Below, one piece after another: positions 1-9,115 of a stretch of 64,000 nucleotides of DNA. The position numbers and the translations under genes are program-made. Each line of letters starts with the position of its first letter. The first letter of the stretch is position 1. Under the pieces are notes generated by a model. That model did no database searches, was not told the origin of the DNA, and saw nothing but the letters and a program-made list of their open reading frames with translations. The DNA is taken from assembly GCA_009840525.1 (NCBI GenBank), contig VXNP01000050.1, positions 46,931-110,930 of the forward strand. The letters are read 5' to 3'. The DNA comes from Gammaproteobacteria bacterium (GTDB lineage Bacteria > Gemmatimonadota > Gemmatimonadetes > Longimicrobiales > Gaopeijiaceae).

Positions 1-577
1 GGGGGGGCGGGTCGTGGCGGTTGTATCCCTGCTGGGCGGCGGTGGGTGGGTGCGGGGGGGGGCGCCGGTCGGTTGCGGCGGGGTGGGCCCGCTGGGCCGA
101 CACGCCGATGTGGTAGCCGCTCCCTTCGTCGCCCATCACCCCGCCCCATCCGCCCACCTGCAGGCGGCGGCCGTCTTCCGCCGCCCCCAGCACCACCGAG
201 CCGGTGCCGGCCACCACCACGATGCCCGGGCCGCCGCCGAAGGCGTCGTGGAAGGCCGCCTCCACGTCCGTGCCTACCCCCACCTCGCGTGCGATCCGTT
301 CGTCGCGCAGGGCCGCTTCCAGGGCGCGGCGCACGCGCGGCCGGCCGGCGCCGGCCAGTCCCGCCCAGAGCGCCGGGAGCGGCAGGGCCACCCCGGCCGC
401 GTCCGCCGCGCGGCGGACGGTGTCGGCGACCACCCGGGCCGCGGGGGCGGGGTGGTCGGGACGCACCAGGGCGGCGGGGCCTTCGGCACGGCCGACGGTC
501 GCGCCGTCGCGGGCGAGGAGCAGAACGCGGGTGCGGGTGCCGCCCCCGTCGACGCCCGCGACGTACGGTCCGGTCAC
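1..577 (-). CDS. BadF/BadG-type N-acetyl amino-sugar kinase (C-terminus cut by window edge)
   Basis: This is the N-terminal part of an ASKHA-fold kinase of the BadF/BadG/BcrA/BcrD family, which includes N-acetylglucosamine kinase and clostridial MurK. Visible are the phosphate-1 loop (AGVDGGGTRTR, about residues 7-17), a second glycine motif (VVAGTGS) and GDEGSGYHIG, which is typical of the family. The GTG start at 577 overlaps the TGA stop of the upstream symporter as GTGA, so the two are translationally coupled. Beside NagZ, NamZ and an AmiE-like domain, it most likely phosphorylates imported GlcNAc or MurNAc; the substrate is inferred. The last 110 bases of the window on this strand contain long G runs and the protein stops resembling the family after GYHIGVSA, which suggests poor base calls at a contig end. 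Confidence 0.8.
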   Translation of the reverse strand, partial: MTGPYVAGVDGGGTRTRVLLLARDGATVGRAEGPAALVRPDHPAPAARVVADTVRRAADAAGVALPLPALWAGLAGAGRPRVRRALEAALRDERIAREVGVGTDVEAAFHDAFGGGPGIVVVAGTGSVVLGAAEDGRRLQVGGWGGVMGDEGSGYHIGVSAQRAHPAATDRRPPPHPPTAAQQGYNRHDPPP

Positions 578-2031
578 GGGCGGGGAGCTTCTTCGTGCGA
601 CCGCGTCCGCGTCCCGCCCAGCGCCATCCCCACCACCACCGTGATCGCCGTCCCGATGAGCACGAACCACGGCCACGCCACCCGGTCGGGTGCGAGGATC
701 CAGATGGCCGTAACCGCGCCGATGCCGGTCACCATGCCGGCCGCCGTGCCCTCGGCGGTGGCGCGGCGCGACAACACCCCCAGCGCGAAGGCCCCCAGCA
801 GCCCGCCGTATACCAGCGAAGCCACGGCGAGGGCCACTTCCACCGCGCTGGTGCCGGCGCTCAGCGGGATGAACAGGATCGCGCCCCCGACCAGCAGCCC
901 GGCCCAGACCAGGGTGAAGAGCTTGCCGGCCCTCAGGATGCGCGCGTCGTCCTCGATGCCGCGGGCGGGGGCCCAGAAGTCGTAGGCGGAGGAGGACGCC
1001 AGCGAGTTGATGGAGGAGGAGAGGGACGACATCGCCGCCGCGAACACGCCCGCGATCAGCAGGCCTGTCACACCGGGGGGAAGCTCCTCCACGATGAAGC
1101 GCGCGAAGATCTCGTCCGAGGCATCGAAGGCGCGGTTCTCGTAGAAGGCCCACAGGCCCAGCCCCACCAGCAGGAAGACGGCGAACTGGCCCACCACCGC
1201 GACGCCGCTCCCGATGAGGGCTCTGCGGCTGGCCGCCAGGTCCTTGCAGGTGAGCAGACGCTGCACGATGAGCTGGTCGGTGCCGTGGGAGGCCATCGCC
1301 AGGAAGCCGCCGCCCAGCAGCCCCGCCCACAGGGTGTAGGGGACCGAGAAGTCGAGGGACAGGTCTACGATGCGGAGCTTGCCAGCCGCTCCCGCCTGCG
1401 ACAGGATCGCCCCCCATCCGCCATCGACAAGACCCTGCAGGACCACGACGGCGATAGCCGCGCCCACCAGGTAGAGCGCCATCTGCACCGCATCCACCCA
1501 GACCACCGCCTTGATGCCGCCGAAGTAGGTGTAGACCACCGTGAGCGCGCCGATCACCAGGATGGAGAGCGGGTAGGGCCAGCCGGTCACCAGCGCGAGC
1601 GGGATGGCGGTGGCGAAGAGGCGCACGGAATCGGCGAGGAGCCGGGTCACCATGAAGATCGCCGAGGTGAGGCGCCGCACCCCGCTGCCGAAGCGGGCGC
1701 CCAGAAGGGCGTAGGCGGTCTTGAGCTCGCCGCGGTAGTAGGCGGGCAGCAGCAGGGAGGCGACCACCAGCCGGCCAGCCAGGTATCCGAAGGTCAGTTG
1801 CAGGAAGCCCAGGGTGCCCAGGTACGCGACCCCGGGAATGGAGAGAAACGTCAGCGTGCTGGTCTCGGTGGCCACCACCGACAGCAGCACCGCCCCCCAG
1901 GGCAGCCTTCGGTTGCCGAGGAAGTAGTCCGACCCGCCCCGCTGGCGGCGGCCCAGCCAGGCGCCCCAGGCGGTGGTGGCGGCCAGGTAGGCCACCAGCA
2001 CGGCCAGGTCGACGCCCCCGAAGCCGTTCAC
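574..2031 (-). CDS. sodium:solute symporter (SSS family)
   Basis: A 485-residue inner-membrane protein with about 13 hydrophobic segments and the SSS pattern: an N-terminal YLAATTAWGAWLGRR helix, NRRLPWGAVLLS, the ATETSTLTFLSIPG segment that carries the conserved sodium-site region of this family, and a central GGIKAVVWVDAVQ motif. It would import a small solute with sodium. The start is GTG at 2031. Its stop overlaps the kinase start, and it lies 106 bp downstream of the NagZ-AmiE fusion gene on the same strand. The context implies that it imports the amino sugars or muropeptide fragments released by the neighbouring enzymes, replacing the MurP PTS permease of Bacillus subtilis. The substrate is an inference; SSS proteins cannot be assigned from motifs alone. 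Confidence 0.9.
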   Translation of the reverse strand: MNGFGGVDLAVLVAYLAATTAWGAWLGRRQRGGSDYFLGNRRLPWGAVLLSVVATETSTLTFLSIPGVAYLGTLGFLQLTFGYLAGRLVVASLLLPAYYRGELKTAYALLGARFGSGVRRLTSAIFMVTRLLADSVRLFATAIPLALVTGWPYPLSILVIGALTVVYTYFGGIKAVVWVDAVQMALYLVGAAIAVVVLQGLVDGGWGAILSQAGAAGKLRIVDLSLDFSVPYTLWAGLLGGGFLAMASHGTDQLIVQRLLTCKDLAASRRALIGSGVAVVGQFAVFLLVGLGLWAFYENRAFDASDEIFARFIVEELPPGVTGLLIAGVFAAAMSSLSSSINSLASSSAYDFWAPARGIEDDARILRAGKLFTLVWAGLLVGGAILFIPLSAGTSAVEVALAVASLVYGGLLGAFALGVLSRRATAEGTAAGMVTGIGAVTAIWILAPDRVAWPWFVLIGTAITVVVGMALGGTRTRSHEEAPRP

Positions 2032-2137
2032 GGAAGGGCTGTTTCCCGGGTGCCGTCCGCGCGCGGGTGTTCGATCCGGGCCGGCGAAGCAGCGACGTGG
2101 ACAATGCTGGGGCCGACGATGAGCCGGGCGCGGAGGA

Positions 2138-5100
2138 TCACGAAGGCGGCCGAAGCTCGATGTCGAGGTCGGTGACGGCCTGCGCGGCGAGGTCGTGGAT
2201 CTCCCGGCGCAGCGGGACGTGCCGGCTGTTGTCGCGCGTGGGGTTGACCCGGTTCAGGAGCAGCACCACGGCCAGGTCGAGCTCGGGGTCGATCCACACG
2301 GATGGGCCGGTGAAGCCGGTGTGGCCGAAGGCGCGCCCGGTGAAGAACCGTCCCGCCGAGGAGTTGCCGGAGGGGGTGTCCCAGCCGGTGGCGCGGCTCG
2401 CGCCGGCGTCGTGGCGGCGGGTGAAGCCTTCCACCGTCGCAGGCTCGACGACGCGTACCGTCCCGGACCGGGGAGTGCTACAGGGGATGGCCGGCGTGCC
2501 GTCGCAGGGGCCCGCGCTGCCTCCGGCCAGCATCATGGCGGCGTAGACGGCGATGTCGCGCGCCGAGGAGAACAGACCGGCGTGGCCGGCTACGCCCCCC
2601 ACGGCGTACGCATTCTCATCGTGGACCACCCCGCGCACGTGGACGCCCCGGTAGTCGGCGTCGATCTCGGTGGGGGCCACGCGCCCGTGCAGCGCCGAGT
2701 CGGGGTTGAAGCCGGTGTCCTGCATGCCGAGCGGCCCCCACACGCGCTCGCTCAGGAAGCGGTCCAGCGGCTGGCCGGTGATCTCCTCGATGGCCCACGC
2801 CACCGTCATCATGCCGATGTCCGAATACACCGTGCTGTCGCCCGGCGCGTAGTCGAGGGGCAGCTCGGCGATGGCCTGCTGGTAGGCCTCCACGCCCTCC
2901 ATCTCCAGGAAGAAGCGGCGGAAGGGAGGCAGCCCGCCCCGGTGCAGCAGCAACTGGCGCACGGTGACCCCCTCCTTGCGCGGGTCGCCCGCCGACCACC
3001 ATGGCAGGTAGCGCACCACGGGGGCGTCGAGGTCGAGGCGGCCCTCGTCCACCAGGATCATGGCGGCCGTGGTAGTGCCCATCACCTTGGTGACCGAGGC
3101 CATGTCGTAGATGGAGGAGGGAGTGGCGGGCGCGGACGCGGGGTCCCAGTCCAGGCGGCCGTAGCCGCGCAGGCGCACCAGTTCGCCGTGGCGCACGACG
3201 GCCAGCGCGGCGCCCGGGCTGGCCGAGTCGGCGATGGCGTCGAGGATGCGGCGGTCGAGCGCCTCCAGGACGGCCGCGGACATCCCCGCGGCTGCGGGAT
3301 CGCCCTCGAGCGGGCTGATCTGCCCCTGTGCTTCCTGTTCGTCACCCGCGGTGCGCGAGGCGGTCACGAACTCCAGCGGTTGCACGACCCACGACGGCAC
3401 CGCCATCACAGCCTCCCGGATCGCCGCGGGTTCGGGGAGCGCCTCTCTCCGAAGCCCATCCCCCGCCGCGTGGTCCGGCGGAATGCTGATGGGCAGCGTG
3501 CCGGAGATCTCCGCGGCCCCCATGAGCGCGAAGGCTCCGGCGCGCTGCGAGACCTCGTGGCTGCCCCAGGCGATGACGTAGCTGCCCAGGTCCTCGAAGG
3601 CGCTCAGCGAGTAGGGATTGCCGAAGGAGGACACCACCACCGCGCCGCGCGCGGACAGGTCGCCCACCATGTTGCGTAGCGCATCCGGGACCGCCACCGA
3701 GCCCGCTCCCGCAAACGGAGGCACGTACACGTTCAGGAGCACCACGTCCGCGTCGCCCGCGGCATCCCGCACTGCCTGGTACGCCGCCGCATCCGATCCC
3801 TCGTCGAGGCGCAGGCTCCGGAAGCCGTCCACGAAGCGCGCGGCCACCCGGTCGAACTCGCGGCCGGCGATCAGGTCCTGGTCGCGGGCGTAGGTGACGC
3901 TCACCACCCGGCCGCGGGCATCGGCGGGAAGCGGCACCAGGCCGTCGCGGTCGCGCACCAGGGTGACGGAGCGCTCGGCAGCGAGGTCGGCGAAGGTCAG
4001 GTGGCTGGCCGAACCCGCCACCTCGGGAACGGCGGCCAGGTCGACGATGCGACGCTCGTGGAGTCCCACACGCGCCTTGGCGGCCAGCAGCAGCCGTACC
4101 GACCGGTCGATGCGTTCACGGGCCACCCGGCCAGTGCGCACGGCGACCTCCACCGCGTCGATGGCCTCGCCCACATCCTCCGGCACAAGGAGCACGTCCG
4201 AGCCGGCTTCAAGGGCCAGCACCGCCGCCTCGCCCGCCCCGTATCCCCGCGAGATCGCGCCCATGCGCAGGGCATCCGTGAAGATCAGGCCATCGAACTC
4301 CATATCCTCGCGCAGGAGTTCCGTGAGGAAGTAGGGCGACAGCGTCGCCGGCACATCGCTCCCCAGGATGCCGGGCACCGCGACGTGGGCCGTCATCACC
4401 GCGTCCACGCCGGCCGACACGGCCCGACGGAAGGGAACCAGCTCCATCGCCTCCAGGCGCTCCCTGTCCGCGGTGACGATCGGGAGCTCGATGTGCGAGT
4501 CGGTGCGGGTGTCGCCGTGGCCCGGAAAGTGCTTGGCCGTGGTGAGCACGCCGCCCTCTCGCGCACCCTCGATGTACGCCGTCCCCAGCCGCGCCACCGC
4601 CTCCGGGTCCTCGCCGAAGGCACGGGTGTTGATGATGGGGTTCTCGGGATTGGAGTTGACGTCGAGAACCGGGGCGAAGTTCAGGTGCACGCCGAGCGCG
4701 CGCGCCTCCACCGCCGTGATGCGCCCGTATTCGTGGGCGAAGGCCGGGTCGCCGATGGCGCCGAAGGCCATGGTGGGCGGAAAGCTGGTGCCTCCGCCCT
4801 GCGGGAGCAGCGTGGGAAGAGCGTAGGAGTGGTTGACGCGCATCCCCGGGCCCCCGTTCTCGAAGTCCGCCGTGACCAGCAGCGGGACACGGGCGGCGTT
4901 CTGGAGGCGGTTCAGCAGCGAGGCATAGGAGTGCGGCAAGCCGATCGAGATGACGACGCCCCCGATGCCCTCCTCCGTCACCCATCGCTCGAGCGTGCGG
5001 AAGCTGGCGTCGCTCGACGAGGCGTACCCGCCGGGGATCCAGGGAACCACGAGCTGCGCGATGCGCTCGCGCAGGGAGAGCGAAGCGAGCGTCTCATCCA

Positions 5101-5347
5101 CCCATGTATTCGCCCGCCCATCGAGGTCGTAGTAGTAGAGGGCCGCAGGTGCTTCCTCCGCTCCGCCGGAATCCTGAGCCGGGCCGCTACAGCCCGCCGC
5201 GACGGCAAGCAGGAGGAAGAACGCCGCTGGCCACGGTCCCGGAACGGCCCTTGCCCAGGCCTGCGTCAGCACCCCCGGCGACATCCCGACCCGTCCTGGA
5301 GGCGACCCTGCGGCACGAACCCGCCTGGCGTGCTTCACGCCCCTCAT
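2138..5347 (-). CDS. lipoprotein fusion: GH3 beta-N-acetylglucosaminidase (NagZ) + AmiE-like serine hydrolase
   Basis: A 1069-residue exported protein. Residues 1-55 hold a signal ending in a lipobox (LLAVAAGC). Residues about 70-430 are a GH3 domain with KHFPGHGDT, the DSH signature of NagZ-type enzymes (His285) and a nucleophile in FTDALRMGAI (Asp358). A GH3 C-terminal alpha/beta domain follows to about 650. Residues about 690-1069 are a class-C beta-lactamase/serine hydrolase domain with SVTK (Ser751, Lys754), YSD and HAGLFSSARD. In B. subtilis the N-acetylmuramyl-L-alanine amidase AmiE belongs to this hydrolase family and is encoded beside nagZ and namZ, so the fusion probably joins removal of the peptide to removal of GlcNAc. 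The ATG start overlaps the upstream NagZ stop as ATGA. A second Met at residue 22 is an alternative start. Confidence 0.9.
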   Translation of the reverse strand: MRGVKHARRVRAAGSPPGRVGMSPGVLTQAWARAVPGPWPAAFFLLLAVAAGCSGPAQDSGGAEEAPAALYYYDLDGRANTWVDETLASLSLRERIAQLVVPWIPGGYASSSDASFRTLERWVTEEGIGGVVISIGLPHSYASLLNRLQNAARVPLLVTADFENGGPGMRVNHSYALPTLLPQGGGTSFPPTMAFGAIGDPAFAHEYGRITAVEARALGVHLNFAPVLDVNSNPENPIINTRAFGEDPEAVARLGTAYIEGAREGGVLTTAKHFPGHGDTRTDSHIELPIVTADRERLEAMELVPFRRAVSAGVDAVMTAHVAVPGILGSDVPATLSPYFLTELLREDMEFDGLIFTDALRMGAISRGYGAGEAAVLALEAGSDVLLVPEDVGEAIDAVEVAVRTGRVARERIDRSVRLLLAAKARVGLHERRIVDLAAVPEVAGSASHLTFADLAAERSVTLVRDRDGLVPLPADARGRVVSVTYARDQDLIAGREFDRVAARFVDGFRSLRLDEGSDAAAYQAVRDAAGDADVVLLNVYVPPFAGAGSVAVPDALRNMVGDLSARGAVVVSSFGNPYSLSAFEDLGSYVIAWGSHEVSQRAGAFALMGAAEISGTLPISIPPDHAAGDGLRREALPEPAAIREAVMAVPSWVVQPLEFVTASRTAGDEQEAQGQISPLEGDPAAAGMSAAVLEALDRRILDAIADSASPGAALAVVRHGELVRLRGYGRLDWDPASAPATPSSIYDMASVTKVMGTTTAAMILVDEGRLDLDAPVVRYLPWWSAGDPRKEGVTVRQLLLHRGGLPPFRRFFLEMEGVEAYQQAIAELPLDYAPGDSTVYSDIGMMTVAWAIEEITGQPLDRFLSERVWGPLGMQDTGFNPDSALHGRVAPTEIDADYRGVHVRGVVHDENAYAVGGVAGHAGLFSSARDIAVYAAMMLAGGSAGPCDGTPAIPCSTPRSGTVRVVEPATVEGFTRRHDAGASRATGWDTPSGNSSAGRFFTGRAFGHTGFTGPSVWIDPELDLAVVLLLNRVNPTRDNSRHVPLRREIHDLAAQAVTDLDIELRPPS

Positions 5348-7371
5348 CGGCCCCTGACGGGCAACTGGATCCCGTCTCCTATATCGAAGAGGGACGGGAG
5401 GCCCGTGGGCGTGCGCCCGCGGATGGGAATCTCCCCGAAGAGCGCCCGGGCGGCGGCGATCTGGCTGACCTCCGATGCGCTCCAGGCCAGCATGTAGGCC
5501 TGGGCCTCGGGGACGTCGGAGAGCAGATAGGGATTGCCGAAGGAGATGACGATGTGCGGCACGCGCCGCTCCGCCAGCGCCTCGACGAAGTCGGACAGGG
5601 GCTCGGGCAGGTTCGGCCTGCCGTCGGTGCGGGCCGCGGCCACGTACGCGGACACGATGACCAGATCCGAGCGGGCGGCGCGCGCGAGCAGACGCTCGTA
5701 CTCGCTGTCGGCGACGCCCGAGTCCAGGTACGCCGTGCGCAGCCGGCGGTAGGTCTCGCGCACGCGGTCATTAAAGTAGCGTCCGGCGAGCAGGTTGTTG
5801 CGAGCGCGGTAGGTGACGGAGAGAACGTTCGCGGTGCGGGTTCCGCGCAGCGAGAGCAGGTTGCGGCTGTTGCGCAGGAGGGTAATGGATGCCTCGGCGA
5901 TCTCCGTCGCCCGCTCCACATGCTCCGGGATACCGACTTTGCGGTGGATCCCGAAGATGTCCGTGTAGCGCTCTCGATCCAGCCCCATGCGCTCCTTCAG
6001 TGCGAGGATGCGGGCCACCGAGCGGTCCAGGCGCGCCTCGCTGACGCGGCCCGAGCGGACCGCGGCGACCAGGCTCTCGCGCGCCTCGCGGGGGTCTTCG
6101 GGCATGAGGATGATGTCGGCGCCGGCCTCCAGTGCGCGCACGACCGCGTCGCGGGCCCCGAACCGGCGCGTGATCGCGGCCATGTTCATGGCGTCGGTCA
6201 CGATCAGGCCCTCGAATCCCATCTCTCCGCGCAGCAGGTCGGAGAGGACGGCGGGGGAGAGGGTGCTGGGCATCGAGACGGAGCCGGTGACGGAAGGGAT
6301 GGAGACGTGCGCGCTCATGACGGCGCCCATGCCGGCATCGACCGCCGCGCGGAAGGGACGCAGCTCGACGCGGTCCAGTCGCTCGCGGTCCACCCGGATC
6401 ACCGGCAGGTCCACGTGGGAATCCACCCCGGTGTCGCCGTGGCCCGGGAAGTGCTTGCCGGTCGCGACCGCGCCATGCTCCTGAAGCCCGCGCACGAAGG
6501 CGGAGCCGAGCCGGGCCACCTCCGCGGGGTCTTCGCCGAAGGAGCGGGTGGCGATGACCGGGTTGTCCGGGTTGTTGTTGACGTCCAGCACCGGTGCGAA
6601 GGGGAGGTGGACGCCGACGGCGCGCGCTTCGACGGCGGTGACGCGGCCCATCTCCCAGGCCAGACTGTCGTCGCCCGTGGCGCCCACCGCCATCAGCGAC
6701 GGGAACAGGGTGGCCCCGCCCAACTCGATGTTGTTTGGCAGGTAGACCGCCCCGCGCATGCGGTAGCCGGCCCCGCTCTCCAGATCGGCCCCCACCAGCA
6801 GCGGGTACTTCGCCAGCGACTGCAGGTTGTTGATCTTGGCGGCCACCTCCGAGGGAGTGCCCAGCGACACGATCACGCCGCCGACCCCGTCATCGCGCAC
6901 CGCCTCGGCCATGCGCTCGAAATCCTCGGAGCCCGCGGGCGCGAAGTCGCCGAGCATCCAGGGCATCAGCAGTTGACCCGCCTTCTCCTCGAGGGTCATC
7001 GACTCCAGGACGGAGGATGCCCAGGCGCCGAGTGCTTCTCCGGAGAGCGGAGGACCGGGGGTCGATGGTTGGTCGGCGACTCGGATCGGGCCCGCGGGCG
7101 TAGCAGCCCGGGTGGGTGTCTCCGCGGCGGAACCCGCGGGCGGGGGAGCCGGTCGGCCGGCCGGAACAGGAGCCGTGTTGCCAGCCGCAGGGGTTGCTTC
7201 CGGGCCCGCGGCCTCCGTCGGCGCGGACGGCTCGGGCAAGCCGCGGCCCGAGGGCGCGGTGCTGCAGGAGACAACGATCAGGGCAAGCGCCAGGAGGGAG
7301 GCGAGACCCGCCGTGCGAAGGGGCGGCGCGAGGCGCGAACCCGACGTCGCCCGACTATTCAGCGCAAGCAC
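5344..7371 (-). CDS. nagZ: GH3 family beta-N-acetylglucosaminidase, exported lipoprotein
   Basis: A GH3 enzyme of about 675 residues, predicted to release terminal GlcNAc from muropeptides outside the cytoplasm. A hydrophobic segment ending LIVVSCS is a lipoprotein signal and is followed by a Pro/Ala-rich linker. The catalytic domain has KHFPGHGDT, DSH (Asp317-His319) and the nucleophile Asp393 in VTDAMNMAAI; a GH3 C-terminal domain follows. It is a paralogue of the GH3 half of the downstream fusion but lacks the serine-hydrolase domain. I chose the GTG start at 7371, which has a G-rich ribosome-binding stretch upstream. A TTG at 7470 would give 33 more residues without signal character and would overlap the divergent namZ. 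The stop overlaps the next gene as ATGA. Confidence 0.88.
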   Translation of the reverse strand: MLALNSRATSGSRLAPPLRTAGLASLLALALIVVSCSTAPSGRGLPEPSAPTEAAGPEATPAAGNTAPVPAGRPAPPPAGSAAETPTRAATPAGPIRVADQPSTPGPPLSGEALGAWASSVLESMTLEEKAGQLLMPWMLGDFAPAGSEDFERMAEAVRDDGVGGVIVSLGTPSEVAAKINNLQSLAKYPLLVGADLESGAGYRMRGAVYLPNNIELGGATLFPSLMAVGATGDDSLAWEMGRVTAVEARAVGVHLPFAPVLDVNNNPDNPVIATRSFGEDPAEVARLGSAFVRGLQEHGAVATGKHFPGHGDTGVDSHVDLPVIRVDRERLDRVELRPFRAAVDAGMGAVMSAHVSIPSVTGSVSMPSTLSPAVLSDLLRGEMGFEGLIVTDAMNMAAITRRFGARDAVVRALEAGADIILMPEDPREARESLVAAVRSGRVSEARLDRSVARILALKERMGLDRERYTDIFGIHRKVGIPEHVERATEIAEASITLLRNSRNLLSLRGTRTANVLSVTYRARNNLLAGRYFNDRVRETYRRLRTAYLDSGVADSEYERLLARAARSDLVIVSAYVAAARTDGRPNLPEPLSDFVEALAERRVPHIVISFGNPYLLSDVPEAQAYMLAWSASEVSQIAAARALFGEIPIRGRTPTGLPSLFDIGDGIQLPVRGR

Positions 7372-7401
7372 CGGTTGACGACTTCTTCCCCCCGGACGAA
7401 G

Positions 7402-7430
7402 TTGACAGCCCGCCGACCACCCATGGGACT
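7402..7430 (+). promoter_or_regulatory. possible sigma70-like promoter for namZ
   Basis: The 86-base gap between the divergent nagZ and namZ genes contains a perfect TTGACA at 7402-7407 on the plus strand, about 50 bases before the namZ start. No good -10 hexamer follows at 16-18 bases (gggact at 17), so this is only a candidate. Confidence 0.3.
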
Positions 7431-7457
7431 GCTGGAATCGAGGACTGGCGCAAGGTA

Positions 7458-8747
7458 ATGGTTTCCGCAAGGATGCGACAATCGCGGGTCGGTGCCGGCC
7501 TGATCGTCGCGGGCGCCGTACTCCTCGGCGCCAATCTGATCGTGTGGGGCGGGCGCGATGCGGCCGTGGACGCTGCCGGCGGCATCGCCGCGCAAGTGGC
7601 CAGTGAAACCCGCCCCGGCATCGAAGTCCTGCTCGCGGACTCGATCCACTTGGTGGAGGGGCTCCGCGCAGGGCTGGTCACCAACCACACGGGCATCGAC
7701 CGCCAGGGCGTCTCCACCATCGACCTCCTGCACGGGGACGCGCGCGTGGAGCTGGTCGCGCTCTATTCTCCCGAGCATGGCATCCGGGGCGAGGCCGAAG
7801 CCGGAGAACTGGTCGACAGCGGGACGGACCCGCGCACGGGGCTCCCGATCCATTCGCTCTACGGAGCGACGCGCAAGCCGACGCCGGAGATGCTGGAGGG
7901 CGTCGAGGTGCTCTTCTTCGACATCCAGGATATCGGCGCACGCTACTACACCTACGTGTACACCATGGCGCTTGCCATGGAGGCGGCCGGAGAGGCCGGG
8001 ATCCCCTTCGTGGTGCTGGACCGGCCCAATCCGATCGGGGGCGTCGAGGTGCACGGCAACGTGCTGGACCCCGCGTTCGCCTCCTTCGTGGGCATGTACC
8101 CCATCCCCATGCGCCACGGGATGACGCCGGGCGAGCTGGCGCGTCTGTTCCGGGGCGAGTTCGGGGTGGACGCGGAACTCCGAGTGGCCCCGCTGTCGGG
8201 ATGGAGCCGGGGCGACTGGTTTCCGGACACCGGGCTTCCCTGGGTGGCGCCTTCGCCGAACATGCCTTCGGTAGAGAGCGCCCGTCACTATCCGGGCACC
8301 TGCCTGTTCGAAGGGACCAACCTGTCCGTGGGCCGGGGCACGCCCATCGCCTTTCAGCAGATCGGAGCCCCCTGGCTGGACGGGGAGGCGCTGGCTGCCA
8401 ACCTGAACGGCTATGGCCTCGCGGGAGTGCGCTTCGAGGCGGTTCGCTTCGTGCCGGAAAACCCCGGCGACGGCAAGCACGGCGGAGTCGAGGTGGGAGG
8501 GGTGCGGCTGGTCGCGAGCGAGCCGGGGTACGATCCCACCGAAGCCGCGGTGGCCGCGCTCATCGAAGCTGCCGCGCTCTCCGGCGACCGGTGGGAATGG
8601 CGCGATGCCGGCTTCGACCGGCTCGCGGGCACCGACCGTCTGCGGCTGGCGGTCGAGGCGGGGGCTTCCCTGGAGGAGGTGCGCGCCGCCTGGCAGCCGG
8701 ATCTGGACGAGTTCCTGCAGGTTCGGGAGCGGTATCTACTGTATTGA
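7458..8747 (+). CDS. namZ: DUF1343 exo-beta-N-acetylmuramidase (NamZ-like)
   Basis: About 430 residues, transcribed divergently from the nagZ cluster. An N-terminal hydrophobic helix (VGAGLIVAGAVLLGANLIVW) should export or anchor the protein. The rest is a full-length DUF1343 domain: GLVTNHTGI, ALYSPEHGIRG, HSLYGATRKPTPEML, FFDIQDIGARYYTYVYTM, VVLDRPNPIGG and an EGTNLSVGRGT segment. DUF1343 proteins (GH171) are exo-N-acetylmuramidases that remove non-reducing MurNAc from peptidoglycan fragments and act together with NagZ. The ATG at 7458 was chosen; an in-frame ATG at 7473 is possible. With two NagZ domains, an AmiE-like domain, an importer and a kinase next door, the cluster can strip MurNAc, GlcNAc and peptide in turn. 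Confidence 0.92.
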   Translation: MVSARMRQSRVGAGLIVAGAVLLGANLIVWGGRDAAVDAAGGIAAQVASETRPGIEVLLADSIHLVEGLRAGLVTNHTGIDRQGVSTIDLLHGDARVELVALYSPEHGIRGEAEAGELVDSGTDPRTGLPIHSLYGATRKPTPEMLEGVEVLFFDIQDIGARYYTYVYTMALAMEAAGEAGIPFVVLDRPNPIGGVEVHGNVLDPAFASFVGMYPIPMRHGMTPGELARLFRGEFGVDAELRVAPLSGWSRGDWFPDTGLPWVAPSPNMPSVESARHYPGTCLFEGTNLSVGRGTPIAFQQIGAPWLDGEALAANLNGYGLAGVRFEAVRFVPENPGDGKHGGVEVGGVRLVASEPGYDPTEAAVAALIEAAALSGDRWEWRDAGFDRLAGTDRLRLAVEAGASLEEVRAAWQPDLDEFLQVRERYLLY

Positions 8748-9115
8748 TCCCGGCTCCGCGCTCAGGAGCTGCCTGTCGACCTCGGTGACTTTGCGGCAGG
8801 AACAACCGCATTCACGGCGGGCACGTTCTATCAACGCGGTACCGGTGAATGTACGGCACCTCATATTGGTCGAATGTCGTACCCCAGAACTCGTCACGGC
8901 TCGCGAGGACGATAGCGAGACGGGCGTCAGATGTTTCTCCCAACGATCGGGCGGGGCGGTAGGAGAGGACCGGGAGCAGGGCACCGGCCGCGATCCCGCC
9001 CGCGCCTGGACACCGCGGCGAAGCTGCCGCCATTATTCGGCCCAGGCGGCTCGACAACCTACGGGTCAGCCCCGGCATCTCCCCTATCGAGAACCGACTT
9101 CCAAGAGCCCAACCG
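8748..9115. other. intergenic region, 368 bp, no recognisable gene
   Basis: Both strands were read in all frames. Open frames here are short, rich in Arg/Ser/Pro and match nothing I recognise. The local G+C is slightly lower than in the flanking genes around 8820-8900. A weak inverted repeat (ggtaccg/cggcacc, one mismatch) occurs near 8840. No tRNA or clear terminator was seen. Confidence 0.5.

Noticed and set aside
46-2175. Long plus-strand frame over the symporter region
   Set aside because: Arg/Pro/Gly-rich translation without motifs; the opposite strand encodes a complete SSS transporter and kinase.
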